Shown: positions 7,540 to 15,500 of the stretch, piece by piece
Layout of the letters: each line of letters starts with the position of its first letter
Position numbering within the stretch: the first letter of the stretch is position 1
Assembly: GCF_001682855.1 (NCBI RefSeq)
Contig: NZ_MAQW01000023.1
Location: forward strand, 514,338-578,337
Length of the DNA stretch: 64,000 bases
Origin: Bacillus sp. FJAT-27264
GTDB taxonomy: Bacteria; Bacillota; Bacilli; Paenibacillales; Paenibacillaceae
Direction of reading: 5' to 3'
Notes under the pieces: model-generated
Databases searched by the model: none
The model's input: the letters and a program-made list of their open reading frames with translations, nothing else
What the model was told of the DNA's origin: nothing
Position numbers and translations under genes: made by a program

Positions 7540-8097
7540 TTGAAGGGAAAGTGGAAAGGCAGCATAGCCGTTGCACTGCTGGTAATGATGACGTTGATTG
7601 CAGGCTGCGGTGGGGGGAACACGAAGGATACGGTGAATATCTTTATGATGTTGAACGGAGTGAACCCCGATACCAAGGTTGTTCAGGGTTTTGAGAGCCA
7701 CCTGAAGGACAAGCTGGGCGACGAAGCCAAGGTGGAGTTCAGCACAGCGCCGATCTATAATATCCAGAAGCTGATGGTTGAATACGCGGCTGCTATGAAT
7801 GATATTGTAATCCTGTCGAAGGAAGATGTGCTCAACTATGGCAAAAGCGGAGCCAACCGCCCGCTGGATGAATATTTTAATCCGGACGATTACCCGGAGG
7901 GCGTCTTTGAAGGCGGGGTAGTGAAGGAAGGAAGTAAGGATATTGTTCAAGAGAAGCATTTGTTTGCGATTCCGCTGTCCAAGCTGAAGATGTTCAAGGA
8001 TGCCGGTTTTGCGCCTGATGATGCGTTTCTGACGATTGCCGTTTCGGCGGACAGTCTGGAACAGAGCATTGCGGCGATTAAAGCCATGATGGAATAG
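7540..8097 (+). CDS. Small lipoprotein, binding-protein-like
   Basis: TTG 7540 follows AAGGGGGAAG. The 185-residue product has a lipoprotein signal, lipobox LIAG-C at residues 20-24, then a GGGN linker. The mature part alternates strands and helices (TVNIFMMLNGVNP, EAKVEFSTAPIY, NDIVILSKEDVLNYG) like one lobe of a periplasmic-binding fold, but it is far shorter than a transporter solute-binding protein and no permease is near. The family is not recognised; an extracytoplasmic membrane-anchored role is all that can be supported. It ends 42 bp before the adenosyltransferase gene. Confidence 0.75.
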   Translation: MKGKWKGSIAVALLVMMTLIAGCGGGNTKDTVNIFMMLNGVNPDTKVVQGFESHLKDKLGDEAKVEFSTAPIYNIQKLMVEYAAAMNDIVILSKEDVLNYGKSGANRPLDEYFNPDDYPEGVFEGGVVKEGSKDIVQEKHLFAIPLSKLKMFKDAGFAPDDAFLTIAVSADSLEQSIAAIKAMME

Positions 8098-8139
8098 CGT
8101 TGATTCACAGGACTGGTGAAAAGTGGAGGAGAGTACGTT

Positions 8140-8703
8140 ATGAAAATTTATACACGTACCGGCGATAAAGGGGAGACCTCAGTTATCGGAGGCCGGATAG
8201 CCAAGGACGATGTCCGGGTAGAGGCGTACGGAACCATCGATGAGCTAAACGGCTTTGTGGGACAGGCGCGTAGTTTGATGGAAGACGAGAAGTTCGCCGA
8301 TGTACGAGAGCAGCTGCTGGAGATTCAGCACGAGTTATTCGACTGCGGCTCGGATCTGGCTTATGTGAAGCTCAGCGACAATAACTATAAGGTGAATATT
8401 GAGATGGCCGGGCGGCTGGAGAGCTGGATCGACGGTTTGGAGAGTGAGAATCCGGCACTGGAACGGTTTATCCTCCCGGGGGGAAGCCAGCTGTCGTCTG
8501 TGCTCCATATCTGCCGCACCATCTGTCGTCGTGCTGAGCGGCGGACCGTGACGCTTGCTCGAAGCAGCGAGGTGAACCCGGAAGTGGTCATATACCTGAA
8601 CCGTCTATCTGATTACTTCTTTGCACTGGCCCGCACTGCTAATACGAGAACAGGGATTGCTGACGTAGAATATGTGCGTGGTAAAAAGGTGTTCCGGAAT
8701 TAA
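8140..8703 (+). CDS. pduO: PduO-type ATP:cob(I)alamin adenosyltransferase
   Basis: ATG 8140 follows GGAGGAG and gives 187 residues starting MKIYTRTGDKGETSVIGG, the ATP-binding signature of PduO-type enzymes. Further motifs are YGTIDELNGFVGQAR, FILPGGSQLSSVLH and the C-terminal RTICRRAERR, YLNRLSDYFFALAR. The enzyme transfers the adenosyl group of ATP to cob(I)alamin to make coenzyme B12. The B. subtilis counterpart is yvqK. No cobalamin riboswitch or B12 operon is visible; the next gene starts 1 bp after its stop, so transcription with the RluA gene is likely. Confidence 0.93.
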   Translation: MKIYTRTGDKGETSVIGGRIAKDDVRVEAYGTIDELNGFVGQARSLMEDEKFADVREQLLEIQHELFDCGSDLAYVKLSDNNYKVNIEMAGRLESWIDGLESENPALERFILPGGSQLSSVLHICRTICRRAERRTVTLARSSEVNPEVVIYLNRLSDYFFALARTANTRTGIADVEYVRGKKVFRN

Positions 8704-8704
8704 C

Positions 8705-9670
8705 ATGACTAGCTATTATTCACCCCTATCTTATATTATCCCACCGGAAGAGGACGGCTGGTTGCTCAAGACCATCCTGCATAAACGGATGGATATTTCA
8801 CGCAAGCTTTTGTCCAGGCTGAAAATGACGGAGCAAGGCATTATGGTCAACGGGGAGCGTGTTTATATCAGCGTGAAGATCCGGACCGGAGATATTGTAG
8901 AAATTCGCATGGAGACAGAAGTTTCCGAGGATATTTTGCCCCAACCGATTCCCTTTGAATCGCTGTATGAAGACGAGCACCTGCTTGTGGTCAACAAAGC
9001 GGCAGGGATCATCGTGCATCCGACCCATGGCCATTATACGGACACCCTGGCGAACGGCATTGTCCATTATTGGGCGGAAAAAGGGGAGCGCTACCGCTTC
9101 CGGCCAGTACACCGGCTGGATCAGGAGACATCGGGCGTTCTAGTTATCGCCAAGAACCCGTTTGCGCACCAGCACATCTCTGAGCAGATGATTGCCGGAA
9201 CGGTGGACAAGCGGTACACGTCCTTCGTACATGGTGTACCGGCGGTGCCCGAAGGTGATATCGACGGGCCGATTGATCGTGATCCGGCGGAACCTCACCG
9301 GAGAATTGTGACGCCGGATGGCTATCCTTCCCTGACCCGTTACAAGGTCATGGAAACCTATAGCGGAGGCTCGAGAGTAGAGCTGAAGCTTGAGACCGGG
9401 CGCACGCATCAGATTCGTGTGCATATGACCTCTATCGGCTGTCCGCTGATCGGTGACGGTATGTACCGGCATCCGCTATACAGCGAGGCTGCGCCGACGC
9501 CTGCCCAGCAAGCGCAGCTGGCAGGGATTGCTGCACTGGATGCTGCGATGCCGCGTCAGGCGCTGCATGCAGTAAGGCTCTCACTGCGGCATCCGGTGCT
9601 GCCGGAGAACCTGGTCTTTGAAGCGCCATTGCCGCCGGATATGGCGGCTTTGGAGATTGAGCTGAGGTGA
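8705..9670 (+). CDS. RluA family pseudouridine synthase
   Basis: ATG 8705 is used (321 residues); a GTG at 8672 in frame would overlap the previous gene. The N-terminal ~85 residues resemble an S4-like RNA-binding domain (ISRKLLSRLKMTEQGIMVNGERV). The catalytic motif is PVHRLDQETSG with the nucleophile D139, and GRTHQIRVHM and IGDGMY are also typical. It isomerises uridine to pseudouridine in rRNA or tRNA; the exact target position cannot be told from sequence. The last ~60 residues include an Ala-rich insertion before the final strand. Confidence 0.92.
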   Translation: MTSYYSPLSYIIPPEEDGWLLKTILHKRMDISRKLLSRLKMTEQGIMVNGERVYISVKIRTGDIVEIRMETEVSEDILPQPIPFESLYEDEHLLVVNKAAGIIVHPTHGHYTDTLANGIVHYWAEKGERYRFRPVHRLDQETSGVLVIAKNPFAHQHISEQMIAGTVDKRYTSFVHGVPAVPEGDIDGPIDRDPAEPHRRIVTPDGYPSLTRYKVMETYSGGSRVELKLETGRTHQIRVHMTSIGCPLIGDGMYRHPLYSEAAPTPAQQAQLAGIAALDAAMPRQALHAVRLSLRHPVLPENLVFEAPLPPDMAALEIELR

Positions 9671-9721
9671 TTAACGGGATATTTTCCTTCTATTTTTAAA
9701 AAAAAGAAGAAATTTCAATAA

Positions 9722-9748
9722 AATAACAGGAGTCATTCCCGTTATTTC
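9722..9748 (+). repeat. Short interspersed repeat, copy 1
   Basis: AATAACAGGAG, T/C, CATTCCCG, T/C, TATT pattern. The reverse complement recurs at 11696-11722 with a few substitutions, and shorter relatives occur at 11745-11770 (inverted) and 11815-11838 (direct). Confidence 0.6.
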
Positions 9749-9819
9749 CATGCCCTATGGAGTTCCAATCGCCTATCGGGTGAAGTTAAGCCTATCGGGG
9801 CATTTTCACCTGAAAAGCG

Positions 9820-10027
9820 GGGAGGATCGAAATGGGGAGCTTGGAGCTGTAGGCGCGGTGGCGATCGTCAGAAGCTCTTTGTAACCAAGCTCGCACCCGT
9901 AAGCAAATACCGTCTCCGGTTTTCAACCGTAAGCAGCGGTGCAATGGGAAGAAATCTGGAGACAGCAGCAACCGGAAGACTACACCTTCCACAGCAGTGA
10001 CGACCGAGGCTTCGTTCGGATCTTAAT
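9820..10027 (+). repeat. 208-nt structured intergenic element, copy A
   Basis: Shares extended similarity along its whole length with 32557-32764, e.g. GAGACAGCAGCAACCGG against CAGACAACAGCGACCGG, followed by GGAAGAC, TTCCAC, AGTGACGACC, and GGATCTTAA at the end. A hairpin with arms ACCG and CGGT (near 9926-9940) is conserved. It is probably transcribed from the upstream gene or its own promoter; it does not resemble an ORF. Confidence 0.65.
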
Positions 10028-10102
10028 CACTAGAGTTGTACATTACTACAAAGGTGAGGTGCAGTGGCACTTTGCCTGCTATTCATGATAAAGGAGCACA
10101 TT

Positions 10103-10468
10103 ATGAGCACATTGAAAGTCTATCATTATACAAAATGCGGCACCTGCCGCAATGCGATCAAATGGCTGCAGGGTCAAGGCCATGAACTGGATCTGCAGGA
10201 TATTAAGGAGCAGCCTCCGGGAGTGGAGGAACTGCGTGAACTATTCAAGAACAGCGGACTTGAGCTGAAGAAGTTCTTTAATACCAGTGGTGATGTCTAT
10301 AAATCGCAGGGGCTCAAGGATAAGTTGCCAGGTCTTAGCGAGCAAGAGCAACTGGAGCTTTTGTCCAGCAACGGAATGTTGATTAAACGTCCCATCGTCA
10401 GTGATGGAACCAAGGTTACCGTAGGATTCAAGGAAGATCAGTATGCAGGGGCTTGGAGCAACGTCTGA
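10103..10468 (+). CDS. ArsC/Spx family thioredoxin-fold protein
   Basis: ATG 10103 follows AAAGGAG and gives 121 residues. The start LKVYHYTKCGTCRNAIKWL holds C-x-x-C (CGTC) in a thioredoxin fold, and ELLSSNGMLIKRPIV with VGFKEDQY are the ArsC/Spx family signatures. Most similar in plan to B. subtilis YusI, an ArsC-like protein without an established substrate. It could be a glutaredoxin-dependent reductase or an Spx-like regulator; the Arg of the Spx RNA polymerase contact is not evident. Next gene begins 39 bp later on the same strand. Confidence 0.85.
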   Translation: MSTLKVYHYTKCGTCRNAIKWLQGQGHELDLQDIKEQPPGVEELRELFKNSGLELKKFFNTSGDVYKSQGLKDKLPGLSEQEQLELLSSNGMLIKRPIVSDGTKVTVGFKEDQYAGAWSNV

Positions 10469-10507
10469 CCCCAATAACGAATAAGATGAATTAGGAGAGG
10501 TTTACAC

Positions 10508-11434
10508 ATGACAGCAGAAACGAAGGGCCGCGTGATGATCGTGGACGGAATGGCTCTGCTGTTCCGTGCCTATTACGCCACCGCTTATGGCGGATATATC
10601 CGCAAGACCAGTGCAGGACTGCCGACGAATGCCGTGTACGGCTTCTTGCAGTATTTTTTCGACGCGGTAAGCACATTTAATCCTACGCATGTAGTATGCT
10701 GCTGGGATATGGGCAAGGGTACGTTCCGTACGGAGAAATACGATGGCTATAAGTCAAACCGGGCGGAGCCGCCGCTGGAGCTGATTCCCCAGTTCGATCT
10801 GGTCAAGGAAGTTGTGGCAGAGCTTGGCGTACCCAACATCGGGCTGGTGGGCTATGAAGCCGATGATTGTATCGGTACACTAGCGGCTGGCTACGGTGAA
10901 GAATCCGAGGTTTATATTATTACCGGAGATCATGATATGCTACAGCTTGTTACGGACAACGTTAAAGTTGTGATTATGAAAAAAGGGCGTTCCAATTATA
11001 AAGTGTATGATCCGGCGGAACTGCTGGCAGATAAAGGCCTTACGCCTGCTCAGGTCATCGACTTGAAGGGTTTCATGGGCGACACGAGTGACAACTATCC
11101 CGGCGTTCGCGGCATCGGTGAGAAGACGGCGCTTAAGCTTCTAACCGATTATGGTACGGTCGAAGGCGTTATCGAGAATTTGCAACTACTGCCCAAGGGC
11201 GTGCGGGCCAAGATCGAAGCTGACCTTGACATGCTGCATTTATCACGGGACCTTGCGCAAATTCGCTGCGACGTGCCGGTAGACTGCACGTTGAACGAAT
11301 GCTTGTGGGCATTGCAGCGCGAATCCGCAGCCCGCAAGTTTCAGGAACTGGAATTCGGCAGTCTGATGCACCTGATTGCCGAGGTTCAGCAGGAGGAAGG
11401 TATTGTACAGATTGAGCTCGGTGATTTGGGCTGA
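10508..11434 (+). CDS. ypcP: 5'-3' exonuclease, Pol I N-domain type
   Basis: ATG 10508 follows GGAGAGG; 308 residues. The N-terminal PIN-like domain has VDGMALLFRAYYA, YGFLQYFFDAV and the acidic cluster in YEADDCIGTLA and YIITGDHDMLQLV. The second half has the helix-hairpin-helix DTSDNYPGVRGIGEKTALKLL. These are the metal-binding residues of the flap/5'-nuclease family. It is a stand-alone exonuclease like B. subtilis YpcP, which removes RNA primers and helps Okazaki maturation, and is separate from DNA polymerase I. A strong terminator follows within 40 bp. Confidence 0.92.
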   Translation: MTAETKGRVMIVDGMALLFRAYYATAYGGYIRKTSAGLPTNAVYGFLQYFFDAVSTFNPTHVVCCWDMGKGTFRTEKYDGYKSNRAEPPLELIPQFDLVKEVVAELGVPNIGLVGYEADDCIGTLAAGYGEESEVYIITGDHDMLQLVTDNVKVVIMKKGRSNYKVYDPAELLADKGLTPAQVIDLKGFMGDTSDNYPGVRGIGEKTALKLLTDYGTVEGVIENLQLLPKGVRAKIEADLDMLHLSRDLAQIRCDVPVDCTLNECLWALQRESAARKFQELEFGSLMHLIAEVQQEEGIVQIELGDLG

Positions 11435-11471
11435 GATGTTATTATGAAGCCGATGAACATAGGGTACGGAG

Positions 11472-11495
11472 AGCCCGGCTGCGCCGGGCTTTTTG
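11472..11495 (+). terminator. Intrinsic terminator after exonuclease gene
   Basis: AGCCCGGC (11472-11479), loop TGC, GCCGGGCT (11483-11490), then TTTTT. Confidence 0.93.
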
Positions 11496-11695
11496 GCGTG
11501 TGTTGCAGATTATTTAAGAACATTGTTATATAAAACGCATTTAAGAACACAATCTCGTTTCGAAAATGGCTCTGACATCTAAATAAATAGGCCCCCTTGC
11601 AGCCTAAGATATAAAATGAACCCTTGGTACACAAGAAATTCACTTCTTCAGGTGACGAATGCATGAAAAGCTCCACTGCACAGGGTAGGACATGG

Positions 11696-11722
11696 GAATA
11701 GCGGGAATGGCTCCTGTTATTT
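11696..11722 (-). repeat. Short interspersed repeat, copy 2 (inverted)
   Basis: Reverse complement of the repeat at 9722-9748 with substitutions at the two variable positions. A shorter direct relative (GGAAATCCCGTTATTTATG) lies at 11819-11837, so the local copies could pair into a stem-loop. Confidence 0.55.
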
Positions 11723-12230
11723 TCATTAAAACTCGTTCTTTTCTTAAAATAAATGGAAATAATCCTGTTAATCACCTTATAACTAGCTGATTTTGGGATC
11801 ACAGAGGCTTTTAACTGGAGGAAATCCCGTTATTTATGAATAACTAGGCTGAAATAAAACCATCAACGGTATGTTTTCCTGTTATCAAAGCGCCTTTCCA
11901 GCTCAAACGCTGGCTCAGCCGAATATTCTGGTGAAGTGTGAACTGAGATCGCTGTCGCTGTCGCTCCCCTATTTCTTCCAGGTCAAACCACGTCTATTCG
12001 CTAAACTTAAAAATGATCGGTTACGGATGTGTTACATCAAAGTTAAACTCTTGTATAGTAAGGATTTTCCCATCAGAAGAAGCGGGGGATTGCTTTGCAT
12101 TTTTTACGTTATTTCGTTCGCATTGAACTTATCCGCTGGAGCTACTCCGGCTTAATTTCAAAGTGTAGTGGTACAGGTAGTGGTACAGGTAGGGGTTGCT
12201 GAAAGGCACCATCTTAGTCAGTTAGAGGGA

Positions 12231-12258
12231 GTCCTGAGACTTTTTCAGGGCTTTTTTT
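12231..12258 (+). terminator. Terminator-like hairpin upstream of GH81 gene
   Basis: GTCCTGA (12231-12237), loop GACTTTT, TCAGGGC (12245-12251), then seven T. It may end a leader or small RNA transcript; possible attenuator of the GH81 gene. Confidence 0.6.
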
Positions 12259-12589
12259 CTTGCACATGTAAGCAGGACTTTCGAGGGGATGTCCCGGGGA
12301 GGCTTCTCATTTTTCCTGATTTATTTCTGATTTCCCGGATAAATAAAATAAGCCTTCGGTATGTATTTAACGCCATTAATAGTTCCAATTCTTTATTTTC
12401 ATGAAAACACTCATTAATTTTCCATATGCTTACGATAAATGTTTTGGACGTGATTCACAACCAAGCAAGCTCCTCATTCTAATTTTCAGGAGGAGGTCGG
12501 GAACCAAAAAAAGCGAAAAGATCTGTGACAAAAATGCTGCAGGACAGCAACGAGCCCTCAGGCTTGAAATTGTGAAAAGGAGAGTACTC

Positions 12590-15500
12590 ATGACAAAGCG
12601 TTCCAAGCATCTGAAGCAGAACAATAATCACAAGCGCCCTGCTACTTCATGGGCAGCACTTACGGCAGCTGCTATCTTATTCTCTGGTGTAGTTCCAGTC
12701 TGGCCTGTAGCCAAGGCTTCTGCTGCAGCATCTGTACAAGCAGACTATGTCCTCTCTCTGAACAGACCCGTATATTCCTCCTCAGTTAGAGACGGTAATA
12801 CGCCGGATCTGGCGGTAGACGGAGACACGACTTCCCGCTGGGAGAGTGAATGGCAGAAGGACAACCAGTGGATCTATGTCGATCTGGGGGCGAAGGCTTC
12901 CATCTCGAAGATCTCGGTTCTCTGGGAAGGCGCCTACTCCAAGTCTTTTGAGTTTCAAGTATCGGACGATGAGATTCACTGGAAATCGGTATACTCTAAC
13001 ACAGATGGACAAGGTGGGCTAACTGAAGCTGCGGTGTCCGAGCAGGCTCGTTACGTGCGTGTGCTTAGTAACAAGCGTGCGGCGGAAGCATATGGGGTAT
13101 CAATCCGTGAATTTAGCGTATACGGTACCGGCGGTGCTTCATTACCGCCTAAGGCAGCTGCTCCCAATCTGGCGCTAGGCCAGCCTGTAACCGTGTCTTC
13201 CCTGGAAATTGATGACCCGCACAAATCTCCGGATGACATTGCAAAAATGAAACCAAAGGATTACCTCGCTGCTGGAGCCACAGATGGCAACCGCGACACT
13301 CGCTGGTCTTCTGCATTTACGGATAAAGAGTGGATCTCCGTCGATTTGGGTAAGGTTAGTGAAATCGGTAGCGTTGTGCTGAATTGGGAAACGGCTTTTG
13401 GTCGTGCCTACGATATCCAGGTCTCCGATGACGCGAAGAACTGGACAACGATCTACCGTCAAATGCACGGTAATGGGGCACTGGAGACCATTCCGGTCTA
13501 TGCCAAAGCTCGTTATGTGAAGATGAACGGGATCGCCCGGGGATCTTCCGCTGGTTACTCTCTTTATGAATTTGAAGTTCATAGCTATCGTGAAGGTGAT
13601 CCAAAGCCTGTCTACGACATTCCTGATATTCCGGCACCTTCGAGCGTACAGGTCGGAGCAGGAAGCTATGAGATTAACGATATTACACAACTGGAGCCTA
13701 AAAATCCGATCTATCGTACTTCGGATATTAAGAGCCCAATTCCTTCGAATGACTGGTGGCAATCCATTCTGGTTGAGAAACTTGGCGGCGGGAATGGTAT
13801 CATCACTCTGCCGTTCAAGAACTGGTATACCAAGCAAGGTCTGGCCATTCTGAATCCAGGAGCAGGATTTGCGTCTTCTGATGGTGGTTCCATCAATGCG
13901 GATGGTGACCCGGATCTCTATCTGACCAGCAATACGATTAACCCTGCTGACGTGAATACCAAGATCTCTGGCTATGGAGACTATTCGGCCAGTGTAATTA
14001 TGAGTGATGACGACATGGCTAAGATGAAAACGACCTTTGTCAAGGGTTCGCCATTCATCTACAGCACCTTTGACAAGCCGGATGCTGTTGTCCTTCAATC
14101 TGCGAATATCACCGGACTGTTTGATGACAACAATCAGCCAGTTCTGACTGAGGACGGCGACACGCTCACTGCTGATCATATCGGCATTCAAATCACCAAC
14201 AAGGATAAAGCACCGACCCCGCAGACTTTTGTCCGCAATTACGGGGTGTTCGCTCCTGAAGGAACTGTCTTCATGAAGCTCGGCAACACAATTAAGGTCA
14301 AGCTAGGTCAAGGCGGAGACTATATGTCCCTGGCTGCACTGCCAAGTGCCAGCGATCTGAGCACCTATTACAAGCATGCGTATGCGTTCGTAACTGACAC
14401 CAAGGTTGATTATCACTTCGACCAAGAGAATTCCCTGGTGACTACGAACTTCAACTCCGTAACCGATTTGAAGCGTCCAGGCTTCTCTAAGGATACGCTG
14501 ATGACGCTGTTGCCGCATCAATGGAAGATCTCCTCTACCCCGCTGACGGATTTGTCCTATCCATCGATCCGCGGAACACTGAAGGTCAGAGAAGGCAACA
14601 CCTTTACGACTTCGGACCGCTTCAATGGAATCATTCCGCAGTTTGTAGAGCCTAACGATCCTACGTATTCCCGTGCACAACTGACGGCATATCTGGATCA
14701 GCTGGATGCAGACGTCTCGGGTAACGTGATGAGCGATGACCCTTACTGGCAAGGGAAGAAGCTTCACCCGCTTGCGCTGGGCGTCTTGATCAGCGATCAG
14801 CTTGGCGACACCGAGCGCCGGGACCATTACCTGGATGTCCTGAGAAAGATTCTCGTGGACTGGTATACGTATTCGCCGGATGAGCGTCTGCACTCCTACT
14901 ATTTCCACTATTCGCCGGAATGGGGCAGCATCTTCCCTTATGCCAGCGGCTTCGGTGTAAATACAGGACTTACAGATCATCATTTCACTTATGGCTACTT
15001 CATCTTTGCATCCGCAGTTCTGGCTACTTATGACAAGCAATTCCTGCACGATTACCGTGGTATGGTAGAGACACTGATTCGCGACTATGCAAACCCATCC
15101 AAAACGGACAGTCAATTCCCATGGTTCCGCAACTTTGATCCATATGAGGGTCACTCCTGGGCTGGTGGTTATGCTGATAACCGTAGCGGCAACAACCAAG
15201 AGGCTGCCGGTGAATCATTGTTCAGTTGGGTTGGCGAGTACATGTGGGGTCTGGTAACAGGCAACAACGATTACCGTGATGCCGGTATATGGGGCTTCAC
15301 AACTGAAGAAAAAGCAGTCGAGCAATACTGGTTCAACTATGATAGCGATAACTGGGCAAACGGCTACGCGCATAAGACAGCCGGCCAAGTCTACGGCAGC
15401 GCTTATGCCTTTACCACCTTCTTTGCTGGTGACCCTGAACAGATTTATGGTATTCACTGGCTTCCGCCTGCAGAGTGGATGACCTACTATGCACGTGATT

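Larger units (their letters stand above)
9671..10102. other. Gene-free gap holding two repeat types
   Basis: About 430 bp with no convincing ORF. It contains a run of A residues near 9700, a short repeat at 9722-9748 that recurs near 11.7 kb, and the first copy of a 208-nt element (9820-10027). No clear terminator for the RluA gene was found. Confidence 0.7.
11496..12589. other. Long gene-free gap before the GH81 gene
   Basis: Nearly 1.1 kb with only short low-quality ORFs. It holds members of the AACAGGAG repeat family (11696-11838), a 12-bp direct repeat GTAGTGGTACAG twice at 12165-12188, a terminator-like hairpin at 12231-12258, and AT-rich DNA just before the GH81 gene. The terminator implies a short transcript ends here; no promoter was assigned with confidence. 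Confidence 0.6.

Noticed and set aside
11386..12404. Small ORFs in the gap before the GH81 gene
   Set aside because: No ribosome sites or recognisable motifs; they run through repeats and terminator hairpins.
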